From: Chlorobium sp. N1
GTDB lineage: Bacteria; Bacteroidota; Chlorobiia; Chlorobiales; Chlorobiaceae
Reading direction: 5' to 3'
DNA length: 64,000 nucleotides
Assembly (NCBI RefSeq): GCF_004332115.1
Contig: NZ_SJPA01000001.1
Span: forward strand, 620,001-684,000
The notes beneath the pieces are model-generated. The model searched no databases. It was not told the DNA's origin and was given only the letters and a program-made list of their open reading frames with translations. Positions 30,694 to 39,824 of this stretch are shown here, piece by piece; the stretch's first letter is position 1, and each line of letters begins with the position of its first letter. Made by a program: the position numbers and the translations under genes.

Positions 30694-31452
30694 ATGACGA
30701 CCCAACGAAATGTCACTATAGATTCCCTGCTACGGCATTTCGCCGGGCGCCCCCATGTAAGCCGGGACGAACTGCTGCACTATTACCGCTCCTTCGTGCC
30801 CGGCCTGAACGAGTCTACGTTTGCATGGCGAATTCATTCGCTCAAGGGCAAGGGGGTGATTCAGCCCGTACGGAGAGGGGTCTACGCCCTCTCAAGAAAA
30901 CCCGTGTTTCATCCGAAACCGGAACCGAAGGTCACGGCGATTGCCATGCAACTCCGGAGCCGGTTTCCCCATATGCGCTACTGTGTATGGAATACCCGAT
31001 GGCTGAACGAGTGGATGATTCACCAGCCCGGACGATACCAGATCCTTGTCGAAGTGGAAGCCGAGATGGCCGAATCTGTTTTTTATTACCTCAAGGACGA
31101 GTACCATACGAACGTCTACCTTGACCCCGACAAGCTCACGCTGGAGCGATACATCCATGAAGAACCGCAAGCCGTCATCGTCAGGCGGCTGATAAGCAAG
31201 GCGCCTCTTGATAAAGGCAAGACTATCCCCACCCCATCTCTTGAAAAGATACTGGTGGACCTTTTTGTGGACCGGTCTCTCTTCAGTGCATTTCAGGGCA
31301 GCGAGCTACCGCATATTTTCGACACCGCCCAGGAGACCTATACGCTCAACATCACCAGAATGACGGCTTACGCCAAACGAAGGGGAAAGGCAACTGAACT
31401 GATCGCATTCTTGACAACCAACACCCGCATCGGCGAGGCACCGGGCGTATGA
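30694..31452 (+). CDS. AbiEi-like antitoxin / winged-helix autoregulator
   Basis: A 252-residue protein. Its N-terminal 70 residues read as a winged helix ending in the VIQPVRRGVYALS wing, which is common in AbiEi-type antitoxins (RGxY...). The remaining 180 residues are alpha/beta and probably bind the toxin. It overlaps the AbiEii-type gene by four bases (ATGA at 31449-31452), as expected for a type IV toxin-antitoxin pair. I recall related proteins under DUF6577, but that name is from memory. Base composition is visibly less GC-rich than era and rpsA on either side. Confidence 0.7.
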   Translation: MTTQRNVTIDSLLRHFAGRPHVSRDELLHYYRSFVPGLNESTFAWRIHSLKGKGVIQPVRRGVYALSRKPVFHPKPEPKVTAIAMQLRSRFPHMRYCVWNTRWLNEWMIHQPGRYQILVEVEAEMAESVFYYLKDEYHTNVYLDPDKLTLERYIHEEPQAVIVRRLISKAPLDKGKTIPTPSLEKILVDLFVDRSLFSAFQGSELPHIFDTAQETYTLNITRMTAYAKRRGKATELIAFLTTNTRIGEAPGV

Positions 31453-32546
31453 TCTCCGCGACATCATACCGGCCGGAATGGCTCGAGAGGAAAAGAAACG
31501 AACACTCCGGCAATCGCCCCAATCCGGCAATCGTGGAAAAAGTAGTCTACGCGCTTTCCCTCGTTGAACAGTTGTCGGAGAGCGACCTCTCCTTCGTCTT
31601 CAAAGGAGGAACCAGCCTGCTGCTGATGCTGCCCGAACCAAAACGGTTCTCAATTGATGTCGATATCGTAACCGCCGAAAGCAGGGGGAAGATAGAGTCC
31701 GCATTATCAGTCATTTGCTCCGGCGGAATATTCCTTTCATATGAACTGGACGCACATAGAAGCTATAAGCCCGGCATACCGAAAGCACATTACAAGCTCA
31801 CGTTTTTTTCAGAATGGGATCATGCGAAGCGTACAATCCTGCTCGACATCCTTTTTGAGGAACATGCCTATCCGATGCTTGTCCAGGCACCGATTTTCAA
31901 TGAGTGGATTCAGACGGACGGGAGAGACAGCACTGTTCAGGTGCCCTCTATCGGATCCATCCTTGGCGACAAGCTCACGGCGTTTGCACCCAATACCGTT
32001 GGCATTCGCTTCAAGACGGAACACGCCGACGGACGCATTGTCGAAAAGCAGATGGAGGTTATCAAACAGCTCTTCGATATCAGCACGCTGTTCGATTGCC
32101 CGATCGATGTCGAGCACTTGAAAGAATCTTTTGCAATGACCGCAACAAAAGAAATTGCTTATAAAGCAGGAGAAAAAATCCAGCCGGAACAAATCCTCGA
32201 TGACATTATCACCACATCACTGATGATCGCTTCACGCGGAAGGTTCTTTGATCCAAAAAGCGACTACCGGCATGTTACGTATGGGCTCACACAAATAAAG
32301 CCATACATCTACAGCGGTTCGTTCCGTATCGACGATGCAATCGTCGCTTCATCAAAAGCGGCGTATCTTGCGGCAATCATCCTGACCGGCTATTCAGGGG
32401 TCATTCAGCGGTGGCGACAGGACGAGGAGACAGAGGCACAAGGGATTTCATCAACCGAATACCGGTTCCTCAACAAGCTACGGAACATACCCGAAGGACC
32501 TTTATTCTACTGGCGCCAGGCCTTGAGCCTGCTTGGGAAAGCATAG
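31449..32546 (+). CDS. nucleotidyltransferase AbiEii/AbiGii-type toxin
   Basis: A 365-residue protein with the DNA polymerase beta-like nucleotidyltransferase signature. It reads FKGGTSLLLML (about residues 52-62), then RFSIDVDIV about ten residues later, giving the GG-S and D-x-D catalytic elements of AbiEii toxins. Such toxins transfer nucleotides to tRNA ends and give growth arrest or phage abortive infection; the target here is unknown. It is translationally coupled to its antitoxin and followed by a terminator. Lower GC and an isolated position between conserved housekeeping genes point to horizontal gain. Confidence 0.85.
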   Translation: MISATSYRPEWLERKRNEHSGNRPNPAIVEKVVYALSLVEQLSESDLSFVFKGGTSLLLMLPEPKRFSIDVDIVTAESRGKIESALSVICSGGIFLSYELDAHRSYKPGIPKAHYKLTFFSEWDHAKRTILLDILFEEHAYPMLVQAPIFNEWIQTDGRDSTVQVPSIGSILGDKLTAFAPNTVGIRFKTEHADGRIVEKQMEVIKQLFDISTLFDCPIDVEHLKESFAMTATKEIAYKAGEKIQPEQILDDIITTSLMIASRGRFFDPKSDYRHVTYGLTQIKPYIYSGSFRIDDAIVASSKAAYLAAIILTGYSGVIQRWRQDEETEAQGISSTEYRFLNKLRNIPEGPLFYWRQALSLLGKA

Positions 32547-32573
32547 CGCCGGGGAACGCCCCCCGTCGGACAC

Positions 32574-32609
32574 AAAAAAGCCCTCCACCTGCAAAGGGGA
32601 GGGCTTTTT
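32574..32609. terminator. bidirectional terminator between the toxin gene and rpsA
   Basis: AAAAAAGCCCTCC (32574-32586) and GGAGGGCTTTTT (32598-32609) form a 7-bp GC stem with A and T runs on both sides, placed between convergent genes. Confidence 0.88.
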
Positions 32610-32645
32610 CGTTGCTATGTCCGGAACGCGGACGGAGGATTGCCG

Positions 32646-34418
32646 TTACTGGCGATCTCCCTTCCTGTCCGATCCCTTCGGCTGGGGTTCCAGCTCGGCG
32701 GTCGCATCCTCGATCTCCTTCTTCTCGTTCGGATGGGCCTGGAGATAGGACTCGATCTCCTCCTTGCTCTTGTCCTTGAAGTACTCGAGCGCGGAGAGGA
32801 TGATGCGCTTGTTCTCCTTGTCGAACTCGATAACGCGGAGCGGAAGCTCGTCACCGGCCTTGAAGGAGGCGTGGATGTCCTTCACGCCGCCCTGGAGCAG
32901 GTGGGTCGCAGGAACGAACCCGTCGACCTCTCCGGGAAGGATGACGATGACGCCCTTCTCGATGATCTGCGAGACCGTGCCCGGGGTTTCTGCGCCGACA
33001 GCGTACTGCTGCTCGAAGCCGCCCCACGGATCGGGGTTGATCTGCTTGTGGCCGAGGGCGATGCGGCGTGCGTGCACGTCGAACTTCAGCACCTTGACCT
33101 CGAGCTCCTGGTTCTTCTTGACCAGTTCGCTCGGGTGGCGGATCTTCTTGGTCCACGACAGGTCGGAGATGTGCACCAGGCCGTCGACACCCGCCTCGAG
33201 CTCGACGAAGACGCCGAAGTCGGTGATGTTGCTGACGGTACCCTTATGGCGCGAACCCTCGGTGTATTTCTCGCTGAGGGCGATCCAGGGATCCTCGTTG
33301 ACCCGCTTCATGGAGAGCGAGAGCTTGGTGTGGTCCTTGTCGATGTTCAGGATCACGCACTCGACCTCCTGGTTGAGGGTAACGAACTGCCCCGGATGCT
33401 TGATATGCTGCGTCCAGCTCATCTCGGAGATGTGGACGAGGCCTTCGATGCCCTTCTCGATCTCGACGAAGGCGCCGTAATCGGTGATGGAGACAACGCG
33501 GCCCTGTGCCTTGGAGCCCACGGGGTACTTGAGTTCGATATTCTCCCAGGGGTGAGCCTCAAGCTGCTTCATGCCGAGAGAGACACGCTTGGTGTTCTCG
33601 TCGAAGGCGACGACCACGACCTTGATCGGCTGGTCGAGCTCGACCACCTCGGAAGGATGGTTGATGCGGCCCCAGGTGATGTCGGTGATGTGGACGAGGC
33701 CGTCGAGGCCGCCGAGGTCCACGAAGATACCGAAGTCGGTGATGTTCTTGACCGTACCCTCGAGCACCATGCCGACCTTGATGTTGGCGAGCATCTCCTC
33801 GCGGCGTGCTGCGTACTCCTCCTCAAGGATGACCTTGTGGCTGACGACGATGTTCTGGGTGACGGGGTTGATCTTGACGACCCTGAAGTCCATGGTCTGG
33901 CCGACAAGAGCGTCGAAATCGCGGACAGGCTTGACGTCGATCTGCGAACCGGGAAGGAAGGCCTCCACACCGGAGAGCGAGACCGTCATGCCGCCCTTGA
34001 CGCGGTTGATGATCTTGCCGGTGATGATCGTGTCGTTCTCGATTGAATCGTAGATCTTGTCCCAGATGCGGAGCACATCGGCTTTCTTCTTGGAGAGGAT
34101 GAGCTGGCCCATCTTGTCCTCGATGTTCTCGAGGTAGACCTCGACCTGGTCGCCGACCTTGATCTCGTCCTCGTCGCGGAACTCGAGCAGGGAGACAATG
34201 CCTTCCGACTTGAATCCGACGTCGATGGTGACGTCCTTGTTGGAGATCGAGACGATCTTGCCCTTGACGATCTCGTCCTCGGCAAGGTCGTTGAGCGTGC
34301 TCGTGTAGAGCTGCTCCATCTGGGAAAGTTCCGCGGGCTCGTAGTGCGCGTAGTACTTGATCTTCTTGCGTGCCGGCTTTTCCTTGACCGTTTTTTCGAC
34401 TGCTGCTGTTTCTGACAT
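32646..34418 (-). CDS. rpsA: 30S ribosomal protein S1
   Basis: A 590-residue protein made of consecutive S1 OB-fold repeats. Copies with the [32 protein letters not shown] pattern recur around residues 230, 315 and 400, and less regular ones lie at both ends. The N-terminal 40 residues are Lys-rich and the C-terminus is charged. It binds mRNA and loads it on the ribosome. The gene follows cmk on the minus strand, the widespread cmk-rpsA arrangement. Confidence 0.96.
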   Translation of the reverse strand: MSETAAVEKTVKEKPARKKIKYYAHYEPAELSQMEQLYTSTLNDLAEDEIVKGKIVSISNKDVTIDVGFKSEGIVSLLEFRDEDEIKVGDQVEVYLENIEDKMGQLILSKKKADVLRIWDKIYDSIENDTIITGKIINRVKGGMTVSLSGVEAFLPGSQIDVKPVRDFDALVGQTMDFRVVKINPVTQNIVVSHKVILEEEYAARREEMLANIKVGMVLEGTVKNITDFGIFVDLGGLDGLVHITDITWGRINHPSEVVELDQPIKVVVVAFDENTKRVSLGMKQLEAHPWENIELKYPVGSKAQGRVVSITDYGAFVEIEKGIEGLVHISEMSWTQHIKHPGQFVTLNQEVECVILNIDKDHTKLSLSMKRVNEDPWIALSEKYTEGSRHKGTVSNITDFGVFVELEAGVDGLVHISDLSWTKKIRHPSELVKKNQELEVKVLKFDVHARRIALGHKQINPDPWGGFEQQYAVGAETPGTVSQIIEKGVIVILPGEVDGFVPATHLLQGGVKDIHASFKAGDELPLRVIEFDKENKRIILSALEYFKDKSKEEIESYLQAHPNEKKEIEDATAELEPQPKGSDRKGDRQ

Positions 34419-34535
34419 ACTTTTTTCCTTTCTCTCAGTGATTTCCGGGCCTGCCGCGAGAGATTTCGACAGGGGGTTTCAGGGTTGACAAAAAAAAACA
34501 AGAACGAAAACGAATGAAAACGCTGCCGGCGGCCC

Positions 34536-35231
34536 TCAGCCCGCGGCCTCCGTCTTTCTGGCCAGCCGGTAGACCATCTCGACCTGCTGGTCGATATCGA
34601 GCTTCGAGGTGTCGATCTCAACGGCGTCGGGATGCTTCCTGAGGGGAGCGTGCTCCCGCTCGGCGTCGGCGCGGTCCCGCTCCAGGATCTCGCGCTCGAG
34701 GGTCTCGATGTCGGGAAGGGCCGTTTTGCCCTCCGACTTGGCCTGGAGTTCGAGCAGACGGCGCCGTGCCCGCTCGCGGGCGTCGGCGACGAGAAAAATC
34801 TTCAGTTCGGCGTCCGGGAAGACCACGGTGCCGATATCGCGGCCATCCATGACCACTCCGCGGCCGCGGCCGAGCGCCTGCTGCATGACAAGGAGGCAGT
34901 CGCGGACCGGCTTGAGGGAGCTCAGGAAGCTCACCTCGCGGCTGACGCGGTTGTCGCGGATCTCCCGGCTGACGTCGCGGCCGTCGAGCAGGATGCGCTC
35001 GCCCTCAAAACGGATGGAGATGCCCTCGAGGATCGAAGCGACCTGTCCGGGGTCCCGGCGGATGGATTCGAGCAGTCCGCCCTCGATCGCCTTCAGGGCT
35101 ACCGAGCGGTACATCGCGCCGGTATCTATGTAGGTATAGCCGAGCTGCCTGGCGACCCGTCGGGCGGTCGTGCTCTTGCCCGAGGCGGCCGGTCCGTCGA
35201 TGGCTATGATGATGCGGTTGGTGCTGATGAT
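34536..35231 (-). CDS. cmk: cytidylate kinase with no ordinary in-frame start codon
   Basis: The protein is complete only if read from upstream of the first in-frame ATG (35114). The codons before it encode [20 protein letters not shown] with an intact P-loop, and the [13 protein letters not shown] motif follows. From the preceding in-frame TAG no ATG, GTG or TTG occurs. A GGAG site lies seven bases before an ATC codon at 35229-35231, giving a normal-sized 231-residue CMP/dCMP kinase with an AUC start. Alternatively, removing one G from the GGGG at 35232-35235 would join ATG 35247 to the frame. Identity is secure; the start is not. Confidence 0.85.
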   Translation of the reverse strand: MISTNRIIIAIDGPAASGKSTTARRVARQLGYTYIDTGAMYRSVALKAIEGGLLESIRRDPGQVASILEGISIRFEGERILLDGRDVSREIRDNRVSREVSFLSSLKPVRDCLLVMQQALGRGRGVVMDGRDIGTVVFPDAELKIFLVADARERARRRLLELQAKSEGKTALPDIETLEREILERDRADAEREHAPLRKHPDAVEIDTSKLDIDQQVEMVYRLARKTEAAG

Positions 35232-35317
35232 CCCCGGTCTCCTGCATTTTGAATTAGCCCGCTAGTTTATAAAATAAATTTGCTTTTTCCAAACATTATG
35301 GTTAGATGAAAAGGCCT

Positions 35318-35323
35318 TATATT
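35318..35323 (+). promoter_or_regulatory. candidate -10 box (TATATT) for ychF
   Basis: TATATT lies 34 bases before the ychF ATG, with TTATGG 16 bases upstream as a weak -35-like element. Confidence 0.5.
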
Positions 35324-35356
35324 TACGTCCCGTTCTGAACCAAAACATCTCGTCCC

Positions 35357-36448
35357 ATGGCACTCCGCTGCGGAATCGTCGGCCTCCCCAACGTCGGCAA
35401 ATCTACCCTTTTCAACGCCATCACCGCCAAGCAGGCCGAAGCGGCCAACTACCCGTTCTGCACGATCGAGCCGAACGTCGGCACGGTGCTCGTGCCGGAT
35501 CCCCGCATGCAGGAGATCGCCGACGTCGTCAAGACCCCGACCCTGGTGCCGACCACACTCGAGATCGTCGACATCGCCGGCCTCGTCAGGGGAGCCAGCA
35601 AGGGCGAGGGACTCGGCAACCAGTTCCTCTCGCACATCCGCGAGGTCGACGCCATCGTCCACGTGGTCCGCTGCTTCGACGACTCCGACATCATCCACGT
35701 CGAAGGCAGGATCGACCCCCGCGACGACGTCAACACCATAGAGACCGAACTCATGCTCGCCGACCTGGAGAGCATGGAGAAGCGCATGGACAAGCTGCGC
35801 AAGAACGCCCGCAAGGAGAAGGAGCTCGGGGCGCAGGTCGAGCTCGGCGAGAAGGTCATCAAAGGCCTCTCCGAGGGCATCCCCGCCCGCCGGATCCTTG
35901 AAACCCCCGAAGAGGCCGAGGCCGCGAAGCAGTTCTTCCTGCTGACCTCCAAGCCGCTCCTCTACGCCGCCAACGTCGGCGAGAACGACCTGCCCGACGG
36001 CAACGACTACACCCGCCAGGTCGAGGAGATCGCACGCGAGTCCGGCTCGAAGATGCTCATCATCAGCGCGAAAACCGAAGCAGAGATCGCCGAACTTCCC
36101 GAGGAGGAGCGCCCGGAGTTCCTCGAGAGCCTCGGCCTCGAGATGTCGGGCCTCGACCGGCTCATCCAGACCGCCCACGACCTGCTCGGCCTGCAGGTCT
36201 ACTTCACGGCCGGCGTGAAAGAGGTCCACGCATGGACCATCCGCAAGGGCGCCGCAGCCCCCGAGGCCGCCGGCGTCATCCACACCGACTTCGAGAAGGG
36301 CTTCATCCGCGCGGAGGTGATGTCGTGGAAAGACCTCATCGAGCTCGGCTCCGAGCAGAAAGTCAAGGAGGCCGGAAAGATGCGCTCCGAGGGCAGGGAG
36401 TATATCGTAAAAGACGGCGACGTCATCACCTTCCGCTTCAACGTCTAA
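35357..36448 (+). CDS. ychF: redox-regulated ATPase YchF (Obg-like)
   Basis: A 363-residue protein of the Obg-related OLA1/YchF group. The P-loop GLPNVGKST is at residues 8-16, [14 protein letters not shown] is the G3 region and YAANVGEND is the altered G4 that explains ATP preference. A coiled-coil insertion lies about 120-180, and the C-terminal TGS domain includes the AWTIRKG and [26 protein letters not shown]-type segments. It binds ribosomes and is linked to stress responses in other bacteria. murI follows after 14 bases. Confidence 0.96.
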   Translation: MALRCGIVGLPNVGKSTLFNAITAKQAEAANYPFCTIEPNVGTVLVPDPRMQEIADVVKTPTLVPTTLEIVDIAGLVRGASKGEGLGNQFLSHIREVDAIVHVVRCFDDSDIIHVEGRIDPRDDVNTIETELMLADLESMEKRMDKLRKNARKEKELGAQVELGEKVIKGLSEGIPARRILETPEEAEAAKQFFLLTSKPLLYAANVGENDLPDGNDYTRQVEEIARESGSKMLIISAKTEAEIAELPEEERPEFLESLGLEMSGLDRLIQTAHDLLGLQVYFTAGVKEVHAWTIRKGAAAPEAAGVIHTDFEKGFIRAEVMSWKDLIELGSEQKVKEAGKMRSEGREYIVKDGDVITFRFNV

Positions 36449-36462
36449 AGGAGCACCCGACC

Positions 36463-37287
36463 ATGCAGCGCAACCCGGGACCGGACTCCCCCATCGGCAT
36501 CTTCGACTCCGGCGTCGGAGGACTTACCGTCGTGCGGGCAGTACGGGAGGCCCTTCCCCATGAGCGCATCATCTACTTCGGCGACACCGCCCGGGTACCC
36601 TACGGCCCCAAGTCGCAGGTCACCATCCGCCGCTACGCCGAGGACGACACCTGGGTCCTCATGCGCCACCAGCCCAAGATGGTCATCGTCGCCTGCAACA
36701 CCGTCTCGGCGCTCGCCCTCGACGTCGTCGCCCACTGTGCGGACCCGCTGCCGGTGGAGGGGGTGCTCGAAGCCGGCGCCGCGCTGGCGGTCGAACGCAC
36801 CCGGAACCGCCGCATCGGCGTCATCGGCACCCAGGCCACCGTCTGCTCGAACGCCTACCCTTCGGCGATCAACCGTCTCGACCAGGGGGTCGAGGTCTTC
36901 TCACGCGCCTGCCCGCTCCTGGTGCCGCTCGCCGAAGAGGGAATGGTGGAGCACGAGGCAACGCGCCTCATCGCCAAAGAGTACCTCCTGCCGCTCGTCG
37001 ACGAGGGGATCGACACCCTCGTGCTCGGCTGCACCCACTACCCGATCCTGCGCAGTGTCATCGAAGAGACGGTGGGCAGCGCAGTCGCCATCATCGACTC
37101 GGCCGAAGCGGTCGCCATGCGCGCCGCCGAAAAGCTCGGCCGCACCGGCATGCTCTCCGGGCGCAGGGAAACCGCGCCGCCGCACCTCATGGTCAGCGAC
37201 CTGCCGCAGAAGTTCGGCAGCCTTTACCGCATCTTCATGGACAGCGAGATGCCGGACGTAGAACTCGTGGAGGCCTCCGCATCATGA
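36463..37287 (+). CDS. murI: glutamate racemase
   Basis: A 274-residue racemase making D-glutamate for peptidoglycan. [10 protein letters not shown] (14-23) carries the active-site Asp/Ser, and the two catalytic Cys are Cys78 (VACNTVSA) and Cys190 (LGCTHYP). An AAAGGAG ribosome binding site precedes ATG 36463. The stop overlaps the ispH start as ATGA, so murI and ispH are coupled. Confidence 0.95.
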   Translation: MQRNPGPDSPIGIFDSGVGGLTVVRAVREALPHERIIYFGDTARVPYGPKSQVTIRRYAEDDTWVLMRHQPKMVIVACNTVSALALDVVAHCADPLPVEGVLEAGAALAVERTRNRRIGVIGTQATVCSNAYPSAINRLDQGVEVFSRACPLLVPLAEEGMVEHEATRLIAKEYLLPLVDEGIDTLVLGCTHYPILRSVIEETVGSAVAIIDSAEAVAMRAAEKLGRTGMLSGRRETAPPHLMVSDLPQKFGSLYRIFMDSEMPDVELVEASAS

Positions 37288-38249
37288 AGATCAACCTCGA
37301 CAGGACCTCATCGGGATTCTGCTTCGGCGTGCAGTCCACCATCGACGTGGCCGAGGAAAAACTCCGCCAGCTCGGCAGCCTCTACGCCCTCGGCGACGTC
37401 GTCCACAACGAGGTGGAGGTGAAGCGGCTCGAAGCCCTCGGACTCATCACCATCGACCTCCAGCGCCTCGAACGCCTCCACAACGCCCCCGTGCTCATCC
37501 GCGCCCACGGCGAGCCGCCCTCGACCTTCCGGACGGCCGGGGAGAACAACATCAGCGTTACCGACACCACCTGCCCGGTGGTGGCAAGGCTCCAGGAACG
37601 CGCCCGCCAGCTCCGGGAGCTCGGCTACCAGGTCATCATCTACGGCAAGAAGTCGCACCCGGAGGTCGTGGCCATCAACGGCCACTGCGGCGGCACGGCC
37701 GTCATCATCCGCCACGCCGACCTCTCCGACGGGGAGGAGCTCAGGGCGCTCGACTTCTCGAAAAAGAGCGCGCTGATTTCGCAGACCACCATGGACGTGC
37801 CCGGCTTCGAGCTGCTGCGAAGGAACCTCGAAGAGCTCTTCATGCGGGAGAGCGGAAACAGCGAAGCATGGCAGGAGGTGAAGGACGCCGACATCAAAGC
37901 GGCGCTCAAGGGAGAGCGTGAGCTCGGAGGCCGCCTCTACCGCGACACCATCTGCCGCCAGGTCTCCAACCGCAACGACGGCCTGCGCGCCTTCGCGCGC
38001 GGCAACGACGTCGTCATCTTCGTCGCCGGACGCAAAAGCTCGAACGGCCAGATGCTCTACAACATCTGCCGCGAGGCCAATCCGGAGAGCCATTTCATCG
38101 AGGACGTGGAGGAGATCGACCCGGAATGGTTCAGGCTGAAGGACGGGGGGACGGCAGAAAGCGTCGGGGTGTGCGGGGCGACCTCGACGCCGATGTGGCT
38201 GCTCGAGAAGGTTGCCGCGAGCCTGGAGTCACTGGCCGCGGAAGGATGA
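37284..38249 (+). CDS. ispH: 4-hydroxy-3-methylbut-2-enyl diphosphate reductase
   Basis: A 321-residue [4Fe-4S] enzyme of the MEP isoprenoid pathway, making IPP and DMAPP from HMBPP. The cluster ligands are Cys13 (GFCFGV), Cys97 (TTCPVV) and Cys224 (TICRQVSNR). GRKSSNG and [11 protein letters not shown] are the substrate-binding motifs. In a green sulfur bacterium it supplies farnesyl tails of bacteriochlorophyll, carotenoids and menaquinone. Its 3' end overlaps the convergent small membrane protein gene by 21 bases. Confidence 0.95.
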   Translation: MKINLDRTSSGFCFGVQSTIDVAEEKLRQLGSLYALGDVVHNEVEVKRLEALGLITIDLQRLERLHNAPVLIRAHGEPPSTFRTAGENNISVTDTTCPVVARLQERARQLRELGYQVIIYGKKSHPEVVAINGHCGGTAVIIRHADLSDGEELRALDFSKKSALISQTTMDVPGFELLRRNLEELFMRESGNSEAWQEVKDADIKAALKGERELGGRLYRDTICRQVSNRNDGLRAFARGNDVVIFVAGRKSSNGQMLYNICREANPESHFIEDVEEIDPEWFRLKDGGTAESVGVCGATSTPMWLLEKVAASLESLAAEG

Positions 38250-38489
38250 GAAGAGCTGCAGGAGCGCGGCCAGCCACTCCTGCAGCTGCGCGAAAAGCGG
38301 CGAGACCCCGGCGCCGGTGAAGTAGAGGTAGGCGGCGTAGAGCACGACGATTGCCGCAGCGACCAGCGCCACCTGCACCACCTTCTTCAGGACGAAGAAC
38401 AGCACGAAAACCGCCACCACGAGCGCCAGGGCGACCGAGACGGCAAACAGCACCGGGTGCATCCCGAAATAGGCGACGATCTGCTCCAT
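38229..38489 (-). CDS. small membrane protein, hypothetical
   Basis: An 86-residue protein with two hydrophobic stretches (about 10-34 and 38-58) and an amphipathic C-terminal helix ([18 protein letters not shown]). I recognise no family. It overlaps the ispH 3' end tail to tail by 21 bases and lies 46 bases after lpxB on the same strand, so it may be co-transcribed with it. The frame has a plausible start and membrane topology, which favours a real gene, but it remains unproven. Confidence 0.55.
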   Translation of the reverse strand: MEQIVAYFGMHPVLFAVSVALALVVAVFVLFFVLKKVVQVALVAAAIVVLYAAYLYFTGAGVSPLFAQLQEWLAALLQLFSSFRGQ

Positions 38490-38535
38490 ACCCTTACCCT
38501 CCCATCCGGCCCCGTCCTTCGGGGCATTGCTGTTT

Positions 38536-39696
38536 TCAGTTCAAAAGATACCCTTCGAGCGCCCGGGCGACCGCTTCGGAAGGGGCCTCTGAGGCAAGAC
38601 CCGCACGGGCCTCGAGCAGCTCCCTGCGCATGGCGGAGAGCGCTCCGGGGTCGCTGAGCAGGCGCGTGGCCTCGCGCGCTATCCCCTCCGGCGAGGCGGC
38701 GTCCTGGATGAGCTCCGGAACGGCCTGTTCCTTCGAGTGGAGACCCCTGGCGACGATATTGGCGAGCGAAATGCTCGTCAGCTTCACGAGGCGGCGACCG
38801 ATCGCGTAGTTCAGCCGGCCGGTGCGGTAGACGACCACCATCGGCATGCCGAAACAGAGCGACTCGAGGGTCGCCGTACCGGAGGTGACGAGCCCGAGGT
38901 CGCTGTACTGCATCACCTCGTAGGCGCTGCACTCCACCACCCGCACCCCGTCATTGTCCCCGTCATTGTTCCAGAGAGCGTCGAAAAGCGCAGGGTCGAG
39001 CTGCGGAGCGCGCCCGAGCAGGAAGACCACGTTGCGGCTTTCGGCAAGCAGCGCTGCCGCGCCGGCCATCGAGGGAAAGATGTGCGAGAGCTCCTGGCGG
39101 CGGCTGCCGGGCAGGAGGCCGACGAGCTCGGTGCCCGCAGCGATTTCATGGCGGCGCATGAACTCCTCCTTCGGCGGGAGCGAGACGTCCCGGAGCTCCT
39201 CGACGACCGGGCTGCCGACGAACTCGGCCTCGACGCCGTGGCGGCGGAAAAACTCCACCTCGAAACGGAAGATCACCAGAAGGCGGTCGACGTAGCGCCG
39301 TATCGCCTCGACGCGGCGCTCCTTCCAGGCCCAGACCTGCGGGGAGATGTAGTAGACCACCGGAATGCCCTCCTCATGGAGAAAACGGGCAATCAGGAGG
39401 TTCATGCCAGGATAGTCGACAAGCAGGGCCGCGTCGGGCCGCTCGCGCCGTATCTCGGCCTTCAGCTCCCGGATGACCCGTTTGAGGAAGGGGGCGTGGC
39501 GGAGCACGTCGACGAAGCCCATGATGCTCATCCGGCGCGTATCGTAGAGCAGGCGGGCGCCGAGGGCGCGCAGCCGCTCTCCCCCGATGCCGAAGACCTC
39601 AGTTCCGGGGGCCCGCTGAAGAAGCCGCGAGACCGGTCCCGCCGCATGCAGGTCGCCGGAAACCTCGCCGGCAAGGACAAAAAGCTTCCCAGCCAT
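38536..39696 (-). CDS. lpxB: lipid-A-disaccharide synthase
   Basis: A 386-residue GT19 glycosyltransferase joining UDP-diacylglucosamine and lipid X in lipid A synthesis at the inner membrane. The start MAGKLFVLAGEVSGDLHAA, YYISPQVWAWKERR (near 120) and LLPGSRRQEL are diagnostic, and VTSGTATLE lies in the donor site. ATG 39696 is chosen; the open frame reaches further upstream but lacks family sequence. It is divergent from the phosphohexomutase gene. Confidence 0.95.
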   Translation of the reverse strand: MAGKLFVLAGEVSGDLHAAGPVSRLLQRAPGTEVFGIGGERLRALGARLLYDTRRMSIMGFVDVLRHAPFLKRVIRELKAEIRRERPDAALLVDYPGMNLLIARFLHEEGIPVVYYISPQVWAWKERRVEAIRRYVDRLLVIFRFEVEFFRRHGVEAEFVGSPVVEELRDVSLPPKEEFMRRHEIAAGTELVGLLPGSRRQELSHIFPSMAGAAALLAESRNVVFLLGRAPQLDPALFDALWNNDGDNDGVRVVECSAYEVMQYSDLGLVTSGTATLESLCFGMPMVVVYRTGRLNYAIGRRLVKLTSISLANIVARGLHSKEQAVPELIQDAASPEGIAREATRLLSDPGALSAMRRELLEARAGLASEAPSEAVARALEGYLLN

Positions 39697-39824
39697 CAGT
39701 TGCGACCGAAAGGAGAAGATTGCGGGAGATTCTGCGGGAACATTGTATGTACGGGGGGGAAACTGTATTTTGGGAAAGATTTTCCACGGTTTTTCCTTTC
39801 CCATTATATCAAAAACGATACAGA

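Noticed and set aside
32646-34418. Internal DNA repeats in rpsA as a repeat array
   Set aside because: They are protein-level S1 domain repeats with divergent DNA, normal for this gene.
35005-35247. His-rich 80-codon frame starting at ATG 35247
   Set aside because: It is the cmk sequence read one base out of phase; its His run comes from the codons for the conserved Ile-Ile-Ile-Ala strand.
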